Below, one piece after another: positions 43,075-53,245 of a stretch of 64,000 nt of DNA (the first letter of the stretch is position 1; each line of letters begins with the position of its first letter). This DNA comes from Candidatus Saccharimonadota bacterium (lineage in GTDB: Bacteria; Patescibacteriota; Saccharimonadia; Saccharimonadales; Saccharimonadaceae). Below the pieces are notes generated by a model. The model saw only the letters and a program-made list of their open reading frames with translations, was not told the origin of the DNA and ran no database searches. Where the stretch lies: the NCBI GenBank assembly GCA_905372785.1, contig CAJPQG010000001.1, forward strand, positions 1 to 64,000. The letters run 5' to 3'. A program made the position numbers and the translations under genes.

Positions 43075-43287
43075 ATGGATTCATTAGCATTTGGTTTGAC
43101 ATACGCAATTTCGGCGTTTGCAGCAGCGATTGGTGCTGGTATGGTTGGTGCCGCAGCACTTAACGCAGCTGGTCGCAACCCAGAGAAGATTGGTGAGATT
43201 CGTGGTTTGACCATTCTTGCTGTGTCATTCGTAGACGCGCTAGCGATTATTGGTTTCGTGGTAGCAATCCTTGTTAAGGTAATGTAA
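43075..43287 (+). CDS. atpE: ATP synthase F0 subunit c
   Basis: 70 residues forming a helical hairpin; the loop has GRNPEK and the ion-binding carboxylate is Asp54 in helix 2 (VSFVDALAIIGFVV). The Gln/Glu pattern of sodium-dependent c subunits is not present, so proton coupling is likely. AAGGAG precedes the ATG. Confidence 0.96.
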   Translation: MDSLAFGLTYAISAFAAAIGAGMVGAAALNAAGRNPEKIGEIRGLTILAVSFVDALAIIGFVVAILVKVM

Positions 43288-43310
43288 TACCCCGAAAGGA
43301 TCGCTGTATA

Positions 43311-43859
43311 ATGTTAGTAATAGTAACGCAATTTGCGACAGCGGCTCATGGCGGTGGAGAGCAGCAGAATCTGTTTTCATCGCTTGGTATTGATTGGCGC
43401 TTGCTTATTTTGCAGACGATCGCGTTTTTGATCTTGCTCGCTATTTTGAGTAAGTTCGTCTTCCCTGTGCTGACGAAGATGATTGATGATCGTGAGGCAA
43501 AGATTAGCGAAGGCCAGCGAGCAGCCGAAGCAGCAGTGCAGCAGGCAGCAGCAGCTCAAGGAGAAACCAAAGAGCTACTAAAGCAGGCTCGTGCTGATGC
43601 GGCCGAGATCGTGGCTGATGCCAAAGCTGAAGCTGCCGAACTGGTGAGCCGTAGTGAAGCGCAGGCTCGTGACCGTGCAGACACGATTGTGCGTGATGCG
43701 CAAGCTCAAATTAGTAAAGAGCTTGGTGCAGCTCGTGCGGCACTTGCCAATGAAACTCGTAACCTGGTAGCAGCAGCTACGGAAAAAGTGGTAAGTGAGA
43801 AGTTCACAAAATCACTGGATGATGAAGCGATTTCACACGCAATTAAAGAGGTGAAATAA
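43311..43859 (+). CDS. atpF: ATP synthase F0 subunit b
   Basis: 182 residues: one membrane helix (about 30-52, LLILQTIAFLILLAILSKFV) and a long Ala/Glu/Gln/Arg coiled coil forming the peripheral stalk. AAAGGA precedes the start. Its stop shares one base with the atpH start. Confidence 0.95.
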   Translation: MLVIVTQFATAAHGGGEQQNLFSSLGIDWRLLILQTIAFLILLAILSKFVFPVLTKMIDDREAKISEGQRAAEAAVQQAAAAQGETKELLKQARADAAEIVADAKAEAAELVSRSEAQARDRADTIVRDAQAQISKELGAARAALANETRNLVAAATEKVVSEKFTKSLDDEAISHAIKEVK

Positions 43860-44263
43860 TGGCTGCTCCGCTATCGCGCCGAGCGCTGGCGCAGCACACT
43901 GCCGAGCAGCTACTGGCTGGCGACAAGCAGGCACTTCCACGGCTTGCAGCCTATATAGTAGATGCCGGTCGTCGCAAAGAGGCAACGTTGATTGCTCGGG
44001 ATATTGAGCGAGCACTGCTTGGCCACGGAGTTTGTGTGGCGACGGTTACGACAGCTCGACCATTGTCGGCTGCCCGCCGCAAGGAAATTACTCAGCTACT
44101 AAAGCACCGATATGCTGCTCAGCAGGTAGAGCTGCAAGAGCAAGTTGACCCAATGCTGCTTGGTGGCACGGTAATTAAAACGCCTCGCGATGAGCTTGAT
44201 GCTAGTTTGCGCGCCCGACTTAGCCAGCTAAAAAGCATGAATATAAAGGAAGAACATGAGTAA
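43859..44263 (+). CDS. atpH: ATP synthase F1 subunit delta (short)
   Basis: 134 residues, clearly shorter than the usual 175-180. The conserved C-terminal part ([21 protein letters not shown] followed by LSQLK) is intact, whereas the N-terminal helical domain is reduced. It overlaps atpF by 1 bp and atpA by 8 bp, so translation is coupled on both sides. Identification rests on position and the C-terminal motif. Confidence 0.9.
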   Translation: MAAPLSRRALAQHTAEQLLAGDKQALPRLAAYIVDAGRRKEATLIARDIERALLGHGVCVATVTTARPLSAARRKEITQLLKHRYAAQQVELQEQVDPMLLGGTVIKTPRDELDASLRARLSQLKSMNIKEEHE

Positions 44264-45782
44264 GATATCTGTAAAAGAATTGTCTGCCTCACTACAGAAA
44301 GCGATTGCCGACCTTGAGCTAAGCGAAGGGTTTGAAAATACCGGCATCGTGATTCGCGTTGGTGATGGTACGGCGTGGATTTACGGGCTAGACGATGCTG
44401 CATATGGTGATATGCTTGAGATTGAATCAGAGCGTGGCGTCGTTGAAGCATTTGCCCTAAACCTGATGGAAGATGAAATTGGTGCCGTGCTTCTTGGTGA
44501 AGATACCGAGGTAAAAGCTGGCGCCAAGGTGACGCGCAAGGGTACACAGCTGCAGGTGCCAGTTGGTCCTGAGCTACTTGGCCGCGTCGTTGACCCACTT
44601 GGTCGCCCACTTGATGGTGGCCCAGCTATCGCAGCAAAACAGTTTGGCCTCGTTGAGCGCCCAGCTGTTGGTGTGATGGGTCGTAAAAGTGTGCACGAGC
44701 CACTAATGACCGGTATTATGAGCATCGATGCGATGTTCCCAATTGGTCGTGGCCAGCGTGAGCTGATCATTGGTGACCGCCAAACTGGTAAAACAGCTAT
44801 TGCGATCGACACAATGATTAACCAGGCTCGCCAAAAAACTGGCGTGGTAAACGTGTATGTTGCGATTGGACAAAAGAGTTCAAAGGTAGCTCGCCTTGTT
44901 GAGCGTTTGAAGGAAGAGGGTGTGATGGAGCAGACCATCGTTGTGGCGACAAGCCCAAGCGACCCAGCTTCACTGCTCTACCTTGCACCATACGCAGCAA
45001 CTGCTATGGGTGAGTACTTCCGTGACAACAGTGGTCACGCGTTGATGATTTATGATGACCTAACCAAGCACGCAGTGGCATATCGCCAGATGAGCTTGCT
45101 ACTTCGCCGCCCACCGGGACGCGAAGCCTTCCCTGGTGACGTGTTCTACCTGCACAGCCGCCTACTAGAGCGTAGTGCGAAGTTGAGCGATGAGCTTGGC
45201 GCTGGAAGTTTAACTGCTCTGCCAATTATTGAAACGCAGGCTGGTGATATTTCAGCTTACATCCCAACCAACGTGATTTCGATTACCGACGGTCAGATCT
45301 TCCTTGAGAGTGATCTGTTCAACCAAGGTATTCGTCCGGCAATTTCAGCTGGTCTATCGGTGTCACGTGTGGGTGGTGCTGCTCAAACCAAGGCTGTGAA
45401 GGCTGTTGGTGGAAACCTTAAGCTTGGCCTAAGTCAGTACCGCGAGCTTGCTAGCTTCGCGCAGTTTGGTAGCGACCTCGATGCTGCGACAAAGTCACAG
45501 ATCGATCGTGGTCAGCGCCTTACCGAGCTATTGAAGCAGCCACAGTATCAACCAATGGGTGTGTGGGAGCAGTACGTGAGTATCCACGCGGTAACCAGTG
45601 GTGGTTTCGATGTTGTTCCAGTTGTGAAAGTTAAGGAAGCTCAAGACGCATTGCTTGCTGATTTGTGGACACGCCACAAAGAAGATATGCGCACATTAAA
45701 TAAGGGTGGCAAGCCAGATGATGAACTCGTTAGCGTTATCGATCAGGCTGTCGCTAAGGTGGTTAAGGGATTTGAGGAGTAG
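44256..45782 (+). CDS. atpA: ATP synthase F1 subunit alpha
   Basis: 508 residues. Walker [47 protein letters not shown] and the arginine-finger region ([15 protein letters not shown]) are intact. It forms the non-catalytic sites of the F1 head. Confidence 0.98.
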   Translation: MSKISVKELSASLQKAIADLELSEGFENTGIVIRVGDGTAWIYGLDDAAYGDMLEIESERGVVEAFALNLMEDEIGAVLLGEDTEVKAGAKVTRKGTQLQVPVGPELLGRVVDPLGRPLDGGPAIAAKQFGLVERPAVGVMGRKSVHEPLMTGIMSIDAMFPIGRGQRELIIGDRQTGKTAIAIDTMINQARQKTGVVNVYVAIGQKSSKVARLVERLKEEGVMEQTIVVATSPSDPASLLYLAPYAATAMGEYFRDNSGHALMIYDDLTKHAVAYRQMSLLLRRPPGREAFPGDVFYLHSRLLERSAKLSDELGAGSLTALPIIETQAGDISAYIPTNVISITDGQIFLESDLFNQGIRPAISAGLSVSRVGGAAQTKAVKAVGGNLKLGLSQYRELASFAQFGSDLDAATKSQIDRGQRLTELLKQPQYQPMGVWEQYVSIHAVTSGGFDVVPVVKVKEAQDALLADLWTRHKEDMRTLNKGGKPDDELVSVIDQAVAKVVKGFEE

Positions 45783-45788
45783 TAGCCT

Positions 45789-46655
45789 ATGGCATCAACT
45801 CAGATTCTAAAAACACGTATTCGCTCAGTAAAAAATACCAAGCAGATTACAAAAGCCATGCAGCTAGTGGCAGCTAGTAAAATGCGTCGAGCGCAAGAAG
45901 CTGATAAAGCTTCGGCGCCGTACGCACGGGCTGCCGCTGAATTGCTATCGTATCTTGCGAGCCAGGGTGCGACTGAGGATCACCCGCTGTTCGAGGAGCG
46001 CCCAGTGCGTAATCGCCTGCTCGTTGTAGTGTCATCAGACAAGGGGCTTGCCGGCGCGTACAATGCAAACATTTTTAAGACATTTTTGCATGAGTTAGAA
46101 GCAGACGAGACAGCTGGCGTGCACACAAAAGTGCTGACGATCGGCCGTAAAATATCTCAATTTGCGAGTAAGATCAAGAATGTTGAGGTGATCGGTTCGT
46201 ACAATGATTTGGCTGATAGGCCAGCTGGTCACGAGTTTTACGCTATCATGAACACTCTGCGCGAGTTGTTTGAAAGCCACTCGGTTGATGCGGTTGATAT
46301 CATCTACACCGAGTTTGTCTCAAGTTTGACGCAGCGTCCGCACACGATGCGACTATTACCGGCTGGTTTTACAGAGGTAGAAGTCAGTACATCGGTGCGT
46401 GATGCAAAGTTTGAGCCAAGCGAAGCCGTGGTGATGGATGGTGTAGCAATTCGATTGATCAGCGCCCAGTTGTCACAGGCTTTGCTCGATGCCCGGGCTA
46501 GTGAGCACAGCATGCGTATGATTGCCATGAAGAACGCGACTGATAATGCCAGCGATTTGGTCGAAGACTTAACGCTCGAGATGAACAAGGCGCGTCAGGC
46601 TGCTATTACGCAAGAGCTGGCAGAGATCAGCGGTGGCGTAGAGGCTATTGGATAG
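45789..46655 (+). CDS. atpG: ATP synthase F1 subunit gamma
   Basis: 288 residues; N-terminal RIRSVKNTKQITKAMQLVAASKMRRAQ-type helix, SSDKGLAGAYN and the C-terminal helix AMKNATDNASDLVEDLTLE with NKARQAAITQEL are typical of the central rotor shaft. Confidence 0.97.
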   Translation: MASTQILKTRIRSVKNTKQITKAMQLVAASKMRRAQEADKASAPYARAAAELLSYLASQGATEDHPLFEERPVRNRLLVVVSSDKGLAGAYNANIFKTFLHELEADETAGVHTKVLTIGRKISQFASKIKNVEVIGSYNDLADRPAGHEFYAIMNTLRELFESHSVDAVDIIYTEFVSSLTQRPHTMRLLPAGFTEVEVSTSVRDAKFEPSEAVVMDGVAIRLISAQLSQALLDARASEHSMRMIAMKNATDNASDLVEDLTLEMNKARQAAITQELAEISGGVEAIG

Positions 46656-48068
<1,413 letters not shown>

Positions 48069-48076
48069 GAGGCGGT

Positions 48077-48502
48077 ATGAATCTTGAACTTGTCACACTA
48101 ACCGGTGTCAAGCATGATGCACCAGCCTATAGCGTAACATTGCCAACTGTGGACGGGGAGATTTCGGTCTTCCCTGGCCACGAGCCACTGGTTACTCTGG
48201 CGCGCGCTGGGGTTATCTCGGTTCGTGCTAGCAAGCACACTAGCGATGCTGATACAGAATTTTTCGCCATTAGCGGCGGCGTTATAGAAGTTGCACCAAC
48301 GCACGTACGAGTACTGGTTGATGAAGCTGACCACGGCGAAGAAATCGTTGAAGCTCACACCCGAGCCGCGCTCGAACGTGCTGTTGCTATGCGCGATGAA
48401 GCCGAAACTCAGGTGGAGCGCGAAAAAGCACATCGCTTGGTGACGCAGCAGCAGGTTCGCCTTAAGGTTGCAGACCTACATCGTCGCAAGCGCCGACGCT
48501 AA
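48077..48502 (+). CDS. atpC: ATP synthase F1 subunit epsilon
   Basis: 141 residues: N-terminal beta-sandwich (GEISVFPGHEPLVTLARAG) and a C-terminal helical hairpin ending in a very basic tail (LHRRKRRR). Last gene of the operon, 8 bp after atpD, followed by a terminator. Confidence 0.95.
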   Translation: MNLELVTLTGVKHDAPAYSVTLPTVDGEISVFPGHEPLVTLARAGVISVRASKHTSDADTEFFAISGGVIEVAPTHVRVLVDEADHGEEIVEAHTRAALERAVAMRDEAETQVEREKAHRLVTQQQVRLKVADLHRRKRRR

Positions 48503-48554
48503 TACTACCTGTGAAAAACATGTGGAAAGATTCTCCCCTGTGGATAATCTGTGT

Positions 48555-48580
48555 AAAACCCTCCCCTGCTGGAGGGTTTT
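48555..48580 (+). terminator. Terminator of the atp operon
   Basis: Perfect 10-bp stem AAAACCCTCC/GGAGGGTTTT followed by ATAG; the T run is built into the stem, so it works in both directions. Confidence 0.82.
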
Positions 48581-48607
48581 ATAGTTGCCCCGGCCAATAA
48601 ATAAAAA

Positions 48608-48631
48608 CCGGCGTAGGTATTTCTGCGCCGG
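48608..48631 (-). terminator. Terminator of the dus gene
   Basis: CCGGCG/CGCCGG stem; on the minus strand it is followed by GTTTTTATTT. Confidence 0.78.
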
Positions 48632-48661
48632 CTAGAGGTTGAGCGTAAAGTAGATGAAAGG

Positions 48662-49621
48662 CTAACGTTGCAGCGTAGCTACCAGCGCGCGTGCTTCGTC
48701 GGTGCTTTTAGTTTGCATGAGATTTGCGCGCATATCGCTGCTGCCTTCAAAGTCACGAACATAGATTTTATAAAACCGCTTCAGCGTTTCATATGGGCGG
48801 CCGGTCACCTCGTGCCACTGGTTGTAGAGCGATAGGTGTAGCTGCAGTAGCTCAAGTAGTTGCTGCTTTTTGTCTTCTGGGCTAGTGAAGGTGTGGCCAG
48901 TGAACGCAAACGGATTACTAAAAATTCCCCGCCCGATCATAATGCCGTCTACGCCGTGCTCCTCGGCCAGTCGCTCACCATGCGCACGGTCCATAATATC
49001 ACCATTAATCATCAGCGGCGTGTGCGGCGCAACGGCATCACGCAGCTCGCGAATGGGCTGCAATAGCTCAAAGTGAGCTGGCACTTTGCTCATCTCTTTT
49101 TTGGTGCGCAGGTGAATGGTGAGCGCTGCAATGTCTTGTTGTAGCAGGAAGGCTAGCCAATCCTGCCACTCGTCTACTCGGCTGTAGCCAAGGCGCGTTT
49201 TTACGCTAACCGGTAGACCGCTCGTTTTTGCGGCGGCAATCATCTCCCCGGCTAGCGCAGGTGTGCGAATCATGCCGCTACCGCCACCGGTTTTGACTGC
49301 TGAACTATCAGGGCAGCCCATATTTATATCGATGCCATCATAGCCAAGCGATGCCACGTGATCACTCATGTGAGCCATAGCTTCTGGAACAGAGCCCCAC
49401 AGCTGTGCGACGATTGGCGCCTCATCCTCTGCTTTTACGAGTCGCCCACCGATTGCCTTATCTCCGGCTGCATCCCAGCCAGTAGCATTAGTAAATTCGG
49501 TAAAAAAGATATCCGGCCGCCCAGCTCGCGCAACGACTTGCCGAAACACAATATCAGTTACCGCCTCCATTGGTGCCAGCGCAAAAAATGGCCGCGGCAG
49601 TTCATCCCAAAAGTTTTTCAT
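48662..49621 (-). CDS. tRNA-dihydrouridine synthase (DusB-like)
   Basis: A 319-residue FMN-dependent enzyme reducing uridines in the tRNA D loop. LAPMEAVTDIVFR opens the TIM barrel, GIDINMGCPDSSAVKTGGGSG holds the catalytic Cys, VSVKTRLGY and MINGDIMD bind FMN and VDGIMIGRGIFSNP closes the barrel. A helical RNA-binding domain follows. TACAAT (49631-49636) lies 9 nt before the ATG at 49621 with no Shine-Dalgarno site. Confidence 0.95.
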   Translation of the reverse strand: MKNFWDELPRPFFALAPMEAVTDIVFRQVVARAGRPDIFFTEFTNATGWDAAGDKAIGGRLVKAEDEAPIVAQLWGSVPEAMAHMSDHVASLGYDGIDINMGCPDSSAVKTGGGSGMIRTPALAGEMIAAAKTSGLPVSVKTRLGYSRVDEWQDWLAFLLQQDIAALTIHLRTKKEMSKVPAHFELLQPIRELRDAVAPHTPLMINGDIMDRAHGERLAEEHGVDGIMIGRGIFSNPFAFTGHTFTSPEDKKQQLLELLQLHLSLYNQWHEVTGRPYETLKRFYKIYVRDFEGSSDMRANLMQTKSTDEARALVATLQR

Positions 49622-49660
49622 ACTAGCATTATTGTAGCGTATTTGGGCGAGCAAAAAAAG

Positions 49661-49706
49661 AACCACCAGTGCACGCGCGCTCCAAAAGGAGGTGCACTTG
49701 GTGGTT
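49661..49706 (-). terminator. Double-stem terminator
   Basis: AACCACCAGTGCAC pairs with GTGCACTTGGTGGTT (one bulge); on the minus strand a TTCTTTTTTTGC tract follows. It ends the unit of the 129-residue gene. Confidence 0.82.
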
Positions 49707-49724
49707 TAGCGGTAGGTGTACTAA

Positions 49725-50111
49725 TTAGCTAGTTTGTGTAGTCTCGGCCGGATCTTCAGGATTCGGCCAGGCTGTGATCTGCAGCTCTTTGAGCCGTGGT
49801 GAAAGCTCACCATCTTCCGTATATAGCACATCTTCCGCATGTAGCACATCTTCCAGGTTTTTGCTTGCTATAATTACCAAGCTGCGGTTTGTGCAGGAGA
49901 GTAGTACGTTCGGGCTCTCGTCTGGCGAAACTAGTGAAACTGTACCGTCGGTGAGTATGCGAATAGTATTACTGCTACTACTATGCACTGCCACTGTTGC
50001 ACCAGTCGAAGCTTGCACTAAGATGACATCACAATCGGCGTGGAGCATCGCGTGCTGGCTGCCCTCCACTTGGAGTAACACTTTTTTATCATGTCGTGAA
50101 ATAGGACGCAT
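49725..50111 (-). CDS. Small beta-rich soluble protein, unknown
   Basis: About 128 residues from MRPISRHDKK. Residues 10-75 alternate hydrophobic and polar in short beta-strand-like steps (VLLQVEG, VILVQAS, ATVAVHS, TIRILTDGTVSLVS), which suggests a beta-helix or jelly roll. The C-terminus is acidic and Thr/Pro-rich. TATACT at 50217-50222 (minus) gives a leader of about 100 nt with a TTCTAT/ATAGAA stem. No strong Shine-Dalgarno site. No family recognised. Confidence 0.62.
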   Translation of the reverse strand: MRPISRHDKKVLLQVEGSQHAMLHADCDVILVQASTGATVAVHSSSSNTIRILTDGTVSLVSPDESPNVLLSCTNRSLVIIASKNLEDVLHAEDVLYTEDGELSPRLKELQITAWPNPEDPAETTQTS

Positions 50112-50341
50112 CAAGCTACCCGATCTTTCTTTGCTAACGTGCCTACCATCTGTATTCTATGCCATCAACTGCTCACATATGAAATACTCCGGCAGGCGGC
50201 GAATAGAACATTACATAGTATAGAGGCGTTGCTCTTGCTATGCAATAGTCTCCGCGGCGGTAATTCCGGGGCTACTCACGTTCATAGTGGCGGCAGTGAA
50301 TCGCGTAGTATCGTATCTGCTATAACATTACAAAGAGAAAA

Positions 50342-50366
50342 CCCCGCAGAGGTTTTCACTGCGGGG
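50342..50366 (-). terminator. Terminator of an unassigned minus-strand unit
   Basis: Perfect 8-bp stem CCCCGCAG/CTGCGGGG followed on the minus strand by TTTTCTCTTTG. It implies a transcript coming from 50.4-51.0 kb. Confidence 0.8.
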
Positions 50367-50372
50367 CCTAGT

Positions 50373-50697
50373 GGCGCTAGTAGCAAGAGCTGCTACACTA
50401 GCTACACTAGTAGTCATAAGGCGCCGAAGTTACGGCAAAACGTAAGCGGCGCAGTCAATATGACTGGTGTGGGTGTGGCTTGGCCTGGTTGTAGGAAGTT
50501 GGAGCGATGCGGTTGCATGCTCCAGCAATCGAAGGTGTTATCATGATGCGATAACGAGTTTGAAGAAGCTTGCGATTGTCGGACCATATGAATTGTACGA
50601 ATAAATCGTACTCCTGATGGTTGCATTTTTCAGCTTATTCCCCCGATAGCCAAGACTATCATAAGCTGAGCGATGACCTATACTTCCCTGCCGGAAA
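50373..50697 (-). other. Stretch without a firm gene upstream of a terminator
   Basis: A 70-codon minus-strand ORF (50626-50414, starting MQPSGVRFIRTIH) is the only candidate. GGGGGAA lies about 12 nt upstream of its ATG, which is poor spacing, and its composition (many His, Ser, Gln) is not persuasive. The region may instead be the 3' part of the unit starting near 50961. Confidence 0.35.
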
Positions 50698-50961
50698 CTA
50701 GGACAAAGCAAATCCCCCTAGCGCATAATCCATCAAGAGAACCACTACGCCGTAATATAACGGTGTGTGGTGTGTATGAGTAAACAAACCTGCGTGTAAG
50801 CATAACTGCCGTGGCAGGTTTCGTCCTAAATGATAGAAATGTACTGGTGTTATACCGAGGTATAACAGCGGCAATTTCTTGAATATACTACGTATTGTTA
50901 AAGCTACACCCTGTGCGGCTGCGAGGCGTGAGTATGGATTACGGGCCTCAGCTAGCGGCAC
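50698..50961 (-). CDS. Possible small protein with leaderless GTG start
   Basis: 87 residues if translated from GTG at 50961 (MPLAEARNPYSRLAAAQG). TGA-TAAAAT (50968-50973) sits exactly 6 nt before the GTG, the same geometry as the leaderless genes here, and a terminator lies downstream at 50342. The protein is basic, with a hydrophobic C-terminal stretch (YYGVVVLLMDYALGGF). Composition is not strongly protein-like, so this could be a non-coding transcript. Confidence 0.33.
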   Translation of the reverse strand: MPLAEARNPYSRLAAAQGVALTIRSIFKKLPLLYLGITPVHFYHLGRNLPRQLCLHAGLFTHTHHTPLYYGVVVLLMDYALGGFALS

Positions 50962-51019
50962 GTCTTTATTTTATCACACAACTCAGGTGGTGCAAGTAGA
51001 AAATAAGGCTAAAGTGAAA

Positions 51020-51062
51020 AACCCGCTCGCGCCTAAGTAAAACTTTGGCGGCGGAGCGGGTT
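51020..51062 (-). terminator. Terminator of the two-helix membrane gene
   Basis: Perfect 9-bp stem AACCCGCTC/GAGCGGGTT; on the minus strand a TTTTTCACTTT tract follows. Confidence 0.83.
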
Positions 51063-51082
51063 GAGGCGGCGAGATAGCAAAG

Positions 51083-51391
51083 CTATACGGTATCGGAATC
51101 GGTAATAGTCGTATCCTGCGTAGGATGGCTAATGTTTAAATTCTCTGCCATCATATCCTGGTGTCGCTGAAGCTTGCGCTGCTCGCGTCGCTTCTCTATG
51201 CAGTAACCAATACTGAGAACAGTAAACGTGATGGCCAAACCTCCCGTGACGATAAGCAGCTCTAGCCGGTTATTGTTTGGCATATCTTGTAGGCTTACAA
51301 TAACAACGATCAGTAAGGTAATAATGGCTACTGTCAATGCAATGCGCAGCCGAATATCCGAGTGACTATGGTTATGATCTGCATTAGTCAT
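51083..51391 (-). CDS. Small two-helix membrane protein, unknown
   Basis: 102 residues from MTNADHNHSHSD. A His/Asp-rich N-terminus precedes two helices (about 16-36 and 45-67) and a charged Arg/Gln-rich C-terminal region. AGAAGG lies upstream of the ATG. Promoter and leader stem at 51425-51460; terminator at 51020. No family recognised. Confidence 0.72.
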   Translation of the reverse strand: MTNADHNHSHSDIRLRIALTVAIITLLIVVIVSLQDMPNNNRLELLIVTGGLAITFTVLSIGYCIEKRREQRKLQRHQDMMAENLNISHPTQDTTITDSDTV

Positions 51392-51424
51392 GATATAGTA
51401 GTGCCTTCTCTCTTTGTAACGTAC

Positions 51425-51490
51425 GCCTCATATCGCCCAGACTAGGGCGATGAGGCCTCTAGTGGACTAATAATGCTCTATTGTAACACG
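51425..51490 (-). promoter_or_regulatory. Extended -10 promoter and leader stem-loop
   Basis: TGT-TACAAT on the minus strand near 51480-51485. The leader holds a 13-bp stem with one bulge (GCCTCAT plus TCGCCC pairing with GGGCGA plus TGAGGC, 51425-51456). Confidence 0.65.
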
Positions 51491-51518
51491 CATGTTTGAG
51501 TGTTGCAATGTATAAAAA

Positions 51519-51568
51519 ACCCTCCAATGGTGTGCTTCGCGAGGTGCGAGCATACAACACTGGAGGGT
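51519..51568 (-). terminator. Double-stem terminator of the coiled-coil gene
   Basis: Outer perfect stem ACCCTCCA/TGGAGGGT enclosing GTGTGCT/AGCATAC; followed on the minus strand by TTTTTTATAC. Confidence 0.83.
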
Positions 51569-51584
51569 ACGTAATGATTGCAGG

Positions 51585-52160
51585 TTAAGGATTAGAGTTA
51601 TGGCCAGTACTTTTTTGGGTTACGTTCGTAGGCCATGGAATCGGTTGTTGCGACACAAGAACCCGTTGCCCTTGCACAGGAGAAACTGACTGGTTTTGTA
51701 GCGCAGCCAGCCCCCTTTCCAGTGCAGCTAGCCGTGTATTGGACTCATCGAGCGACCGCTTGAGTTCGCCATTTTCCTTTTTCAAGTCATTTATTTCTTG
51801 ATCAAGCCGATCGGTAACTGCTGCATGCAAGGAGTCTGTCGTTTTTAACGACTCCTCGAGCTGCTTTACCTTAGCTTCTAGGCGTTGTACCATTCCTACA
51901 GCGATCAAATCCGCACGTCCGTATAATAAGCGATCCGCATATATGTATGGAGCCATTATACCGAAGTCGGGGTGTTCAAGCCACTTTACTGCCCCATCGA
52001 AGTATATCCCACCGAATATGCAGTCGCACTGCAGTAGGTATACATACAATTTGTCGGTAAGTGGGAATTGATACAGCGGATGGTAGGAGTCGCCTGTTGC
52101 TGGACAGACCATACTCGAAATGTTGTAGTCTGGATCACTGCCATAGGCGTAGTATGACAT
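51585..52160 (-). CDS. Coiled-coil protein, unknown
   Basis: 191 residues. The N-terminal 90 residues look globular and aromatic-rich (MSYYAYGSDPDYN, then IFGGIYFDGAVKWLEHPDFG). A heptad-rich coiled coil spans about 88-160 (VQRLEAKVKQLEESL onward). The C-terminal 30 residues are polar. GAAGGAAG lies about 9 nt before the ATG. No family recognised. Confidence 0.72.
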   Translation of the reverse strand: MSYYAYGSDPDYNISSMVCPATGDSYHPLYQFPLTDKLYVYLLQCDCIFGGIYFDGAVKWLEHPDFGIMAPYIYADRLLYGRADLIAVGMVQRLEAKVKQLEESLKTTDSLHAAVTDRLDQEINDLKKENGELKRSLDESNTRLAALERGLAALQNQSVSPVQGQRVLVSQQPIPWPTNVTQKSTGHNSNP

Positions 52161-52204
52161 GGCGCATCACTTCCTTCGATTGGTAGTTGTAAGGATCATT
52201 ACGT

Positions 52205-52246
52205 GTATCACTTGTGAGGTCTCTAACAGGTGATACTAATAGTATA
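52205..52246 (-). promoter_or_regulatory. Extended -10 promoter and leader stem-loop
   Basis: TGG-TATACT (52241-52246, minus), then a perfect 7-bp stem GTATCAC/GTGATAC (52205-52236) that begins right at the predicted transcript start. Confidence 0.65.
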
Positions 52247-52317
52247 CCATATTATTGCAGTGTAACGAAGCGCGCTCACTACATCTGGTGTGGTTAAAGA
52301 GGGCGATAAAGAAAAAG

Positions 52318-52381
52318 GGGCTATGCCCTCTCGTGCAGCGTCAGTAGCGGAACCAACGTAGCAACAAAGAGGACATAGCCC
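52318..52381 (-). terminator. Long stem-loop terminator
   Basis: GGGCTATG plus CCTCT pairs with AGAGG plus CATAGCCC across a 37-nt loop; followed on the minus strand by CCTTTTTCTTTATC. It ends a transcript coming from above 52381. Confidence 0.8.
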
Positions 52382-52765
52382 TAGTGGACATACAGCAAAA
52401 AGAGCTCTTGCAACAAATAGGTAGCAGGGGCAGATAGTGTATCTGATATACCGCACAGTACACTACATACTACCAGTGGCAAGAGCCACCAACCACTTTA
52501 ACGCAATGATACTTCCGAGCGTCTGGCACGGACTATCCTCCCACGGAGAGGATTCCGTAAAAACCCCGCAGGAGATATACGCGATGTCGCGTGCAGACCA
52601 TCACCGCGCCTGCTGTATGCCACGAATGTGTGGGCAAAAGAGAAACTACTGCGTACTACGGCTACTCACCATATGATTTTTCTCTTTTTCCCACAACGCA
52701 GGATTGTTAGGAGTTGCACCTAAAACGAAGACTTGGGGTTACTTCTCAATCCTTGCTAGCTGACA
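52382..52765 (-). other. Stretch without a credible gene, possibly RNA or 3' UTR
   Basis: About 380 bp with no ORF of good composition on either strand, yet with a terminator at its minus-strand end. It contains ATCCTC/GAGGAT and several other short stems. It may be a long 3' UTR of the Cys-rich gene at 52766 or an unrecognised RNA. No clear promoter was found inside it. Confidence 0.4.
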
Positions 52766-52954
52766 TTACCAGCCACCAAAAAAGTCAGTAGAGTGTTGAC
52801 CGCTGGCTTGCAGTAAGCGCACTAATGTTTGACAACCGCGTATATGGCGAGTGCCATCACATGTCGTACAGCCCCCTGCATAGCCTAGCCTAGTATTGCC
52901 ATAGCTATCTACACAATCACAACAACCGTTGCAATCGCCTGATCCAAAAGGCAT
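52766..52954 (-). CDS. Cys-rich microprotein with DnaJ-like zinc-finger motifs
   Basis: 62 residues with seven Cys in CxxCC, CxxC and CxxxxxxxxC spacing (DCNGCCDCVDS, GGCTTCDGTRHIRGC). CTTCDGTRHIRGC resembles one repeat of the DnaJ zinc-binding domain (CxxCxG...C), so zinc binding is likely. AGGAAAG lies 5 nt before the ATG. Upstream, TATAAG (53041-53046) and the leader stem GAGC/GCTC (53009-53029) follow the module plan. A stand-alone DnaJ-like finger could bind RNA or unfolded protein; this is inference. Confidence 0.65.
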   Translation of the reverse strand: MPFGSGDCNGCCDCVDSYGNTRLGYAGGCTTCDGTRHIRGCQTLVRLLQASGQHSTDFFGGW

Positions 52955-53111
52955 GAGTCTTTCCTATCTGTTGTAGATCTTTCACTTTCAATGTACACAA
53001 AATGCAAAGAGCATGCAAATATGCCGCTCGATCTGCTGGACTTATAATAACAAAATAATGCTCGCTCTGTCAAATGGCGGTAGCAGAATGAGCCACACGA
53101 CACACCATAAA

Positions 53112-53221
53112 GAAAAGCCCCCTCTTCTCATTACGAAAAGAGGGGGCGCCATGCAAGAAATGCCTGAGGCGGCAACGCGAACCTTTCCCTGCCTGGGGAA
53201 TATTCTAGCGGAGAAAGGTGG
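53112..53221. repeat. 110-bp direct repeat, copy 1 (3' UTR and terminator)
   Basis: About 106 of 110 bases match 54137-54246, read by eye. It begins with the minus-strand terminator stem CCCCCTCTT/AAGAGGGGG with T tract and continues through two further stems (GCC-rich, and CCTTTC/GAAAGG) up to the stop codon of the small membrane gene. Both copies occupy the same position behind paralogous genes. Confidence 0.9.
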
Positions 53222-53245
53222 GGCTTATATGCATGAGCCATGTGA

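Noticed and set aside
52223..52456. 77-codon minus-strand ORF
   Set aside because: It spans a clear terminator hairpin and the promoter of the 51585 gene, and its composition is not protein-like.
52437..52676. 79-codon plus-strand ORF
   Set aside because: No Shine-Dalgarno or -10 near the start, odd composition, and it runs antisense to a region with a minus-strand terminator.
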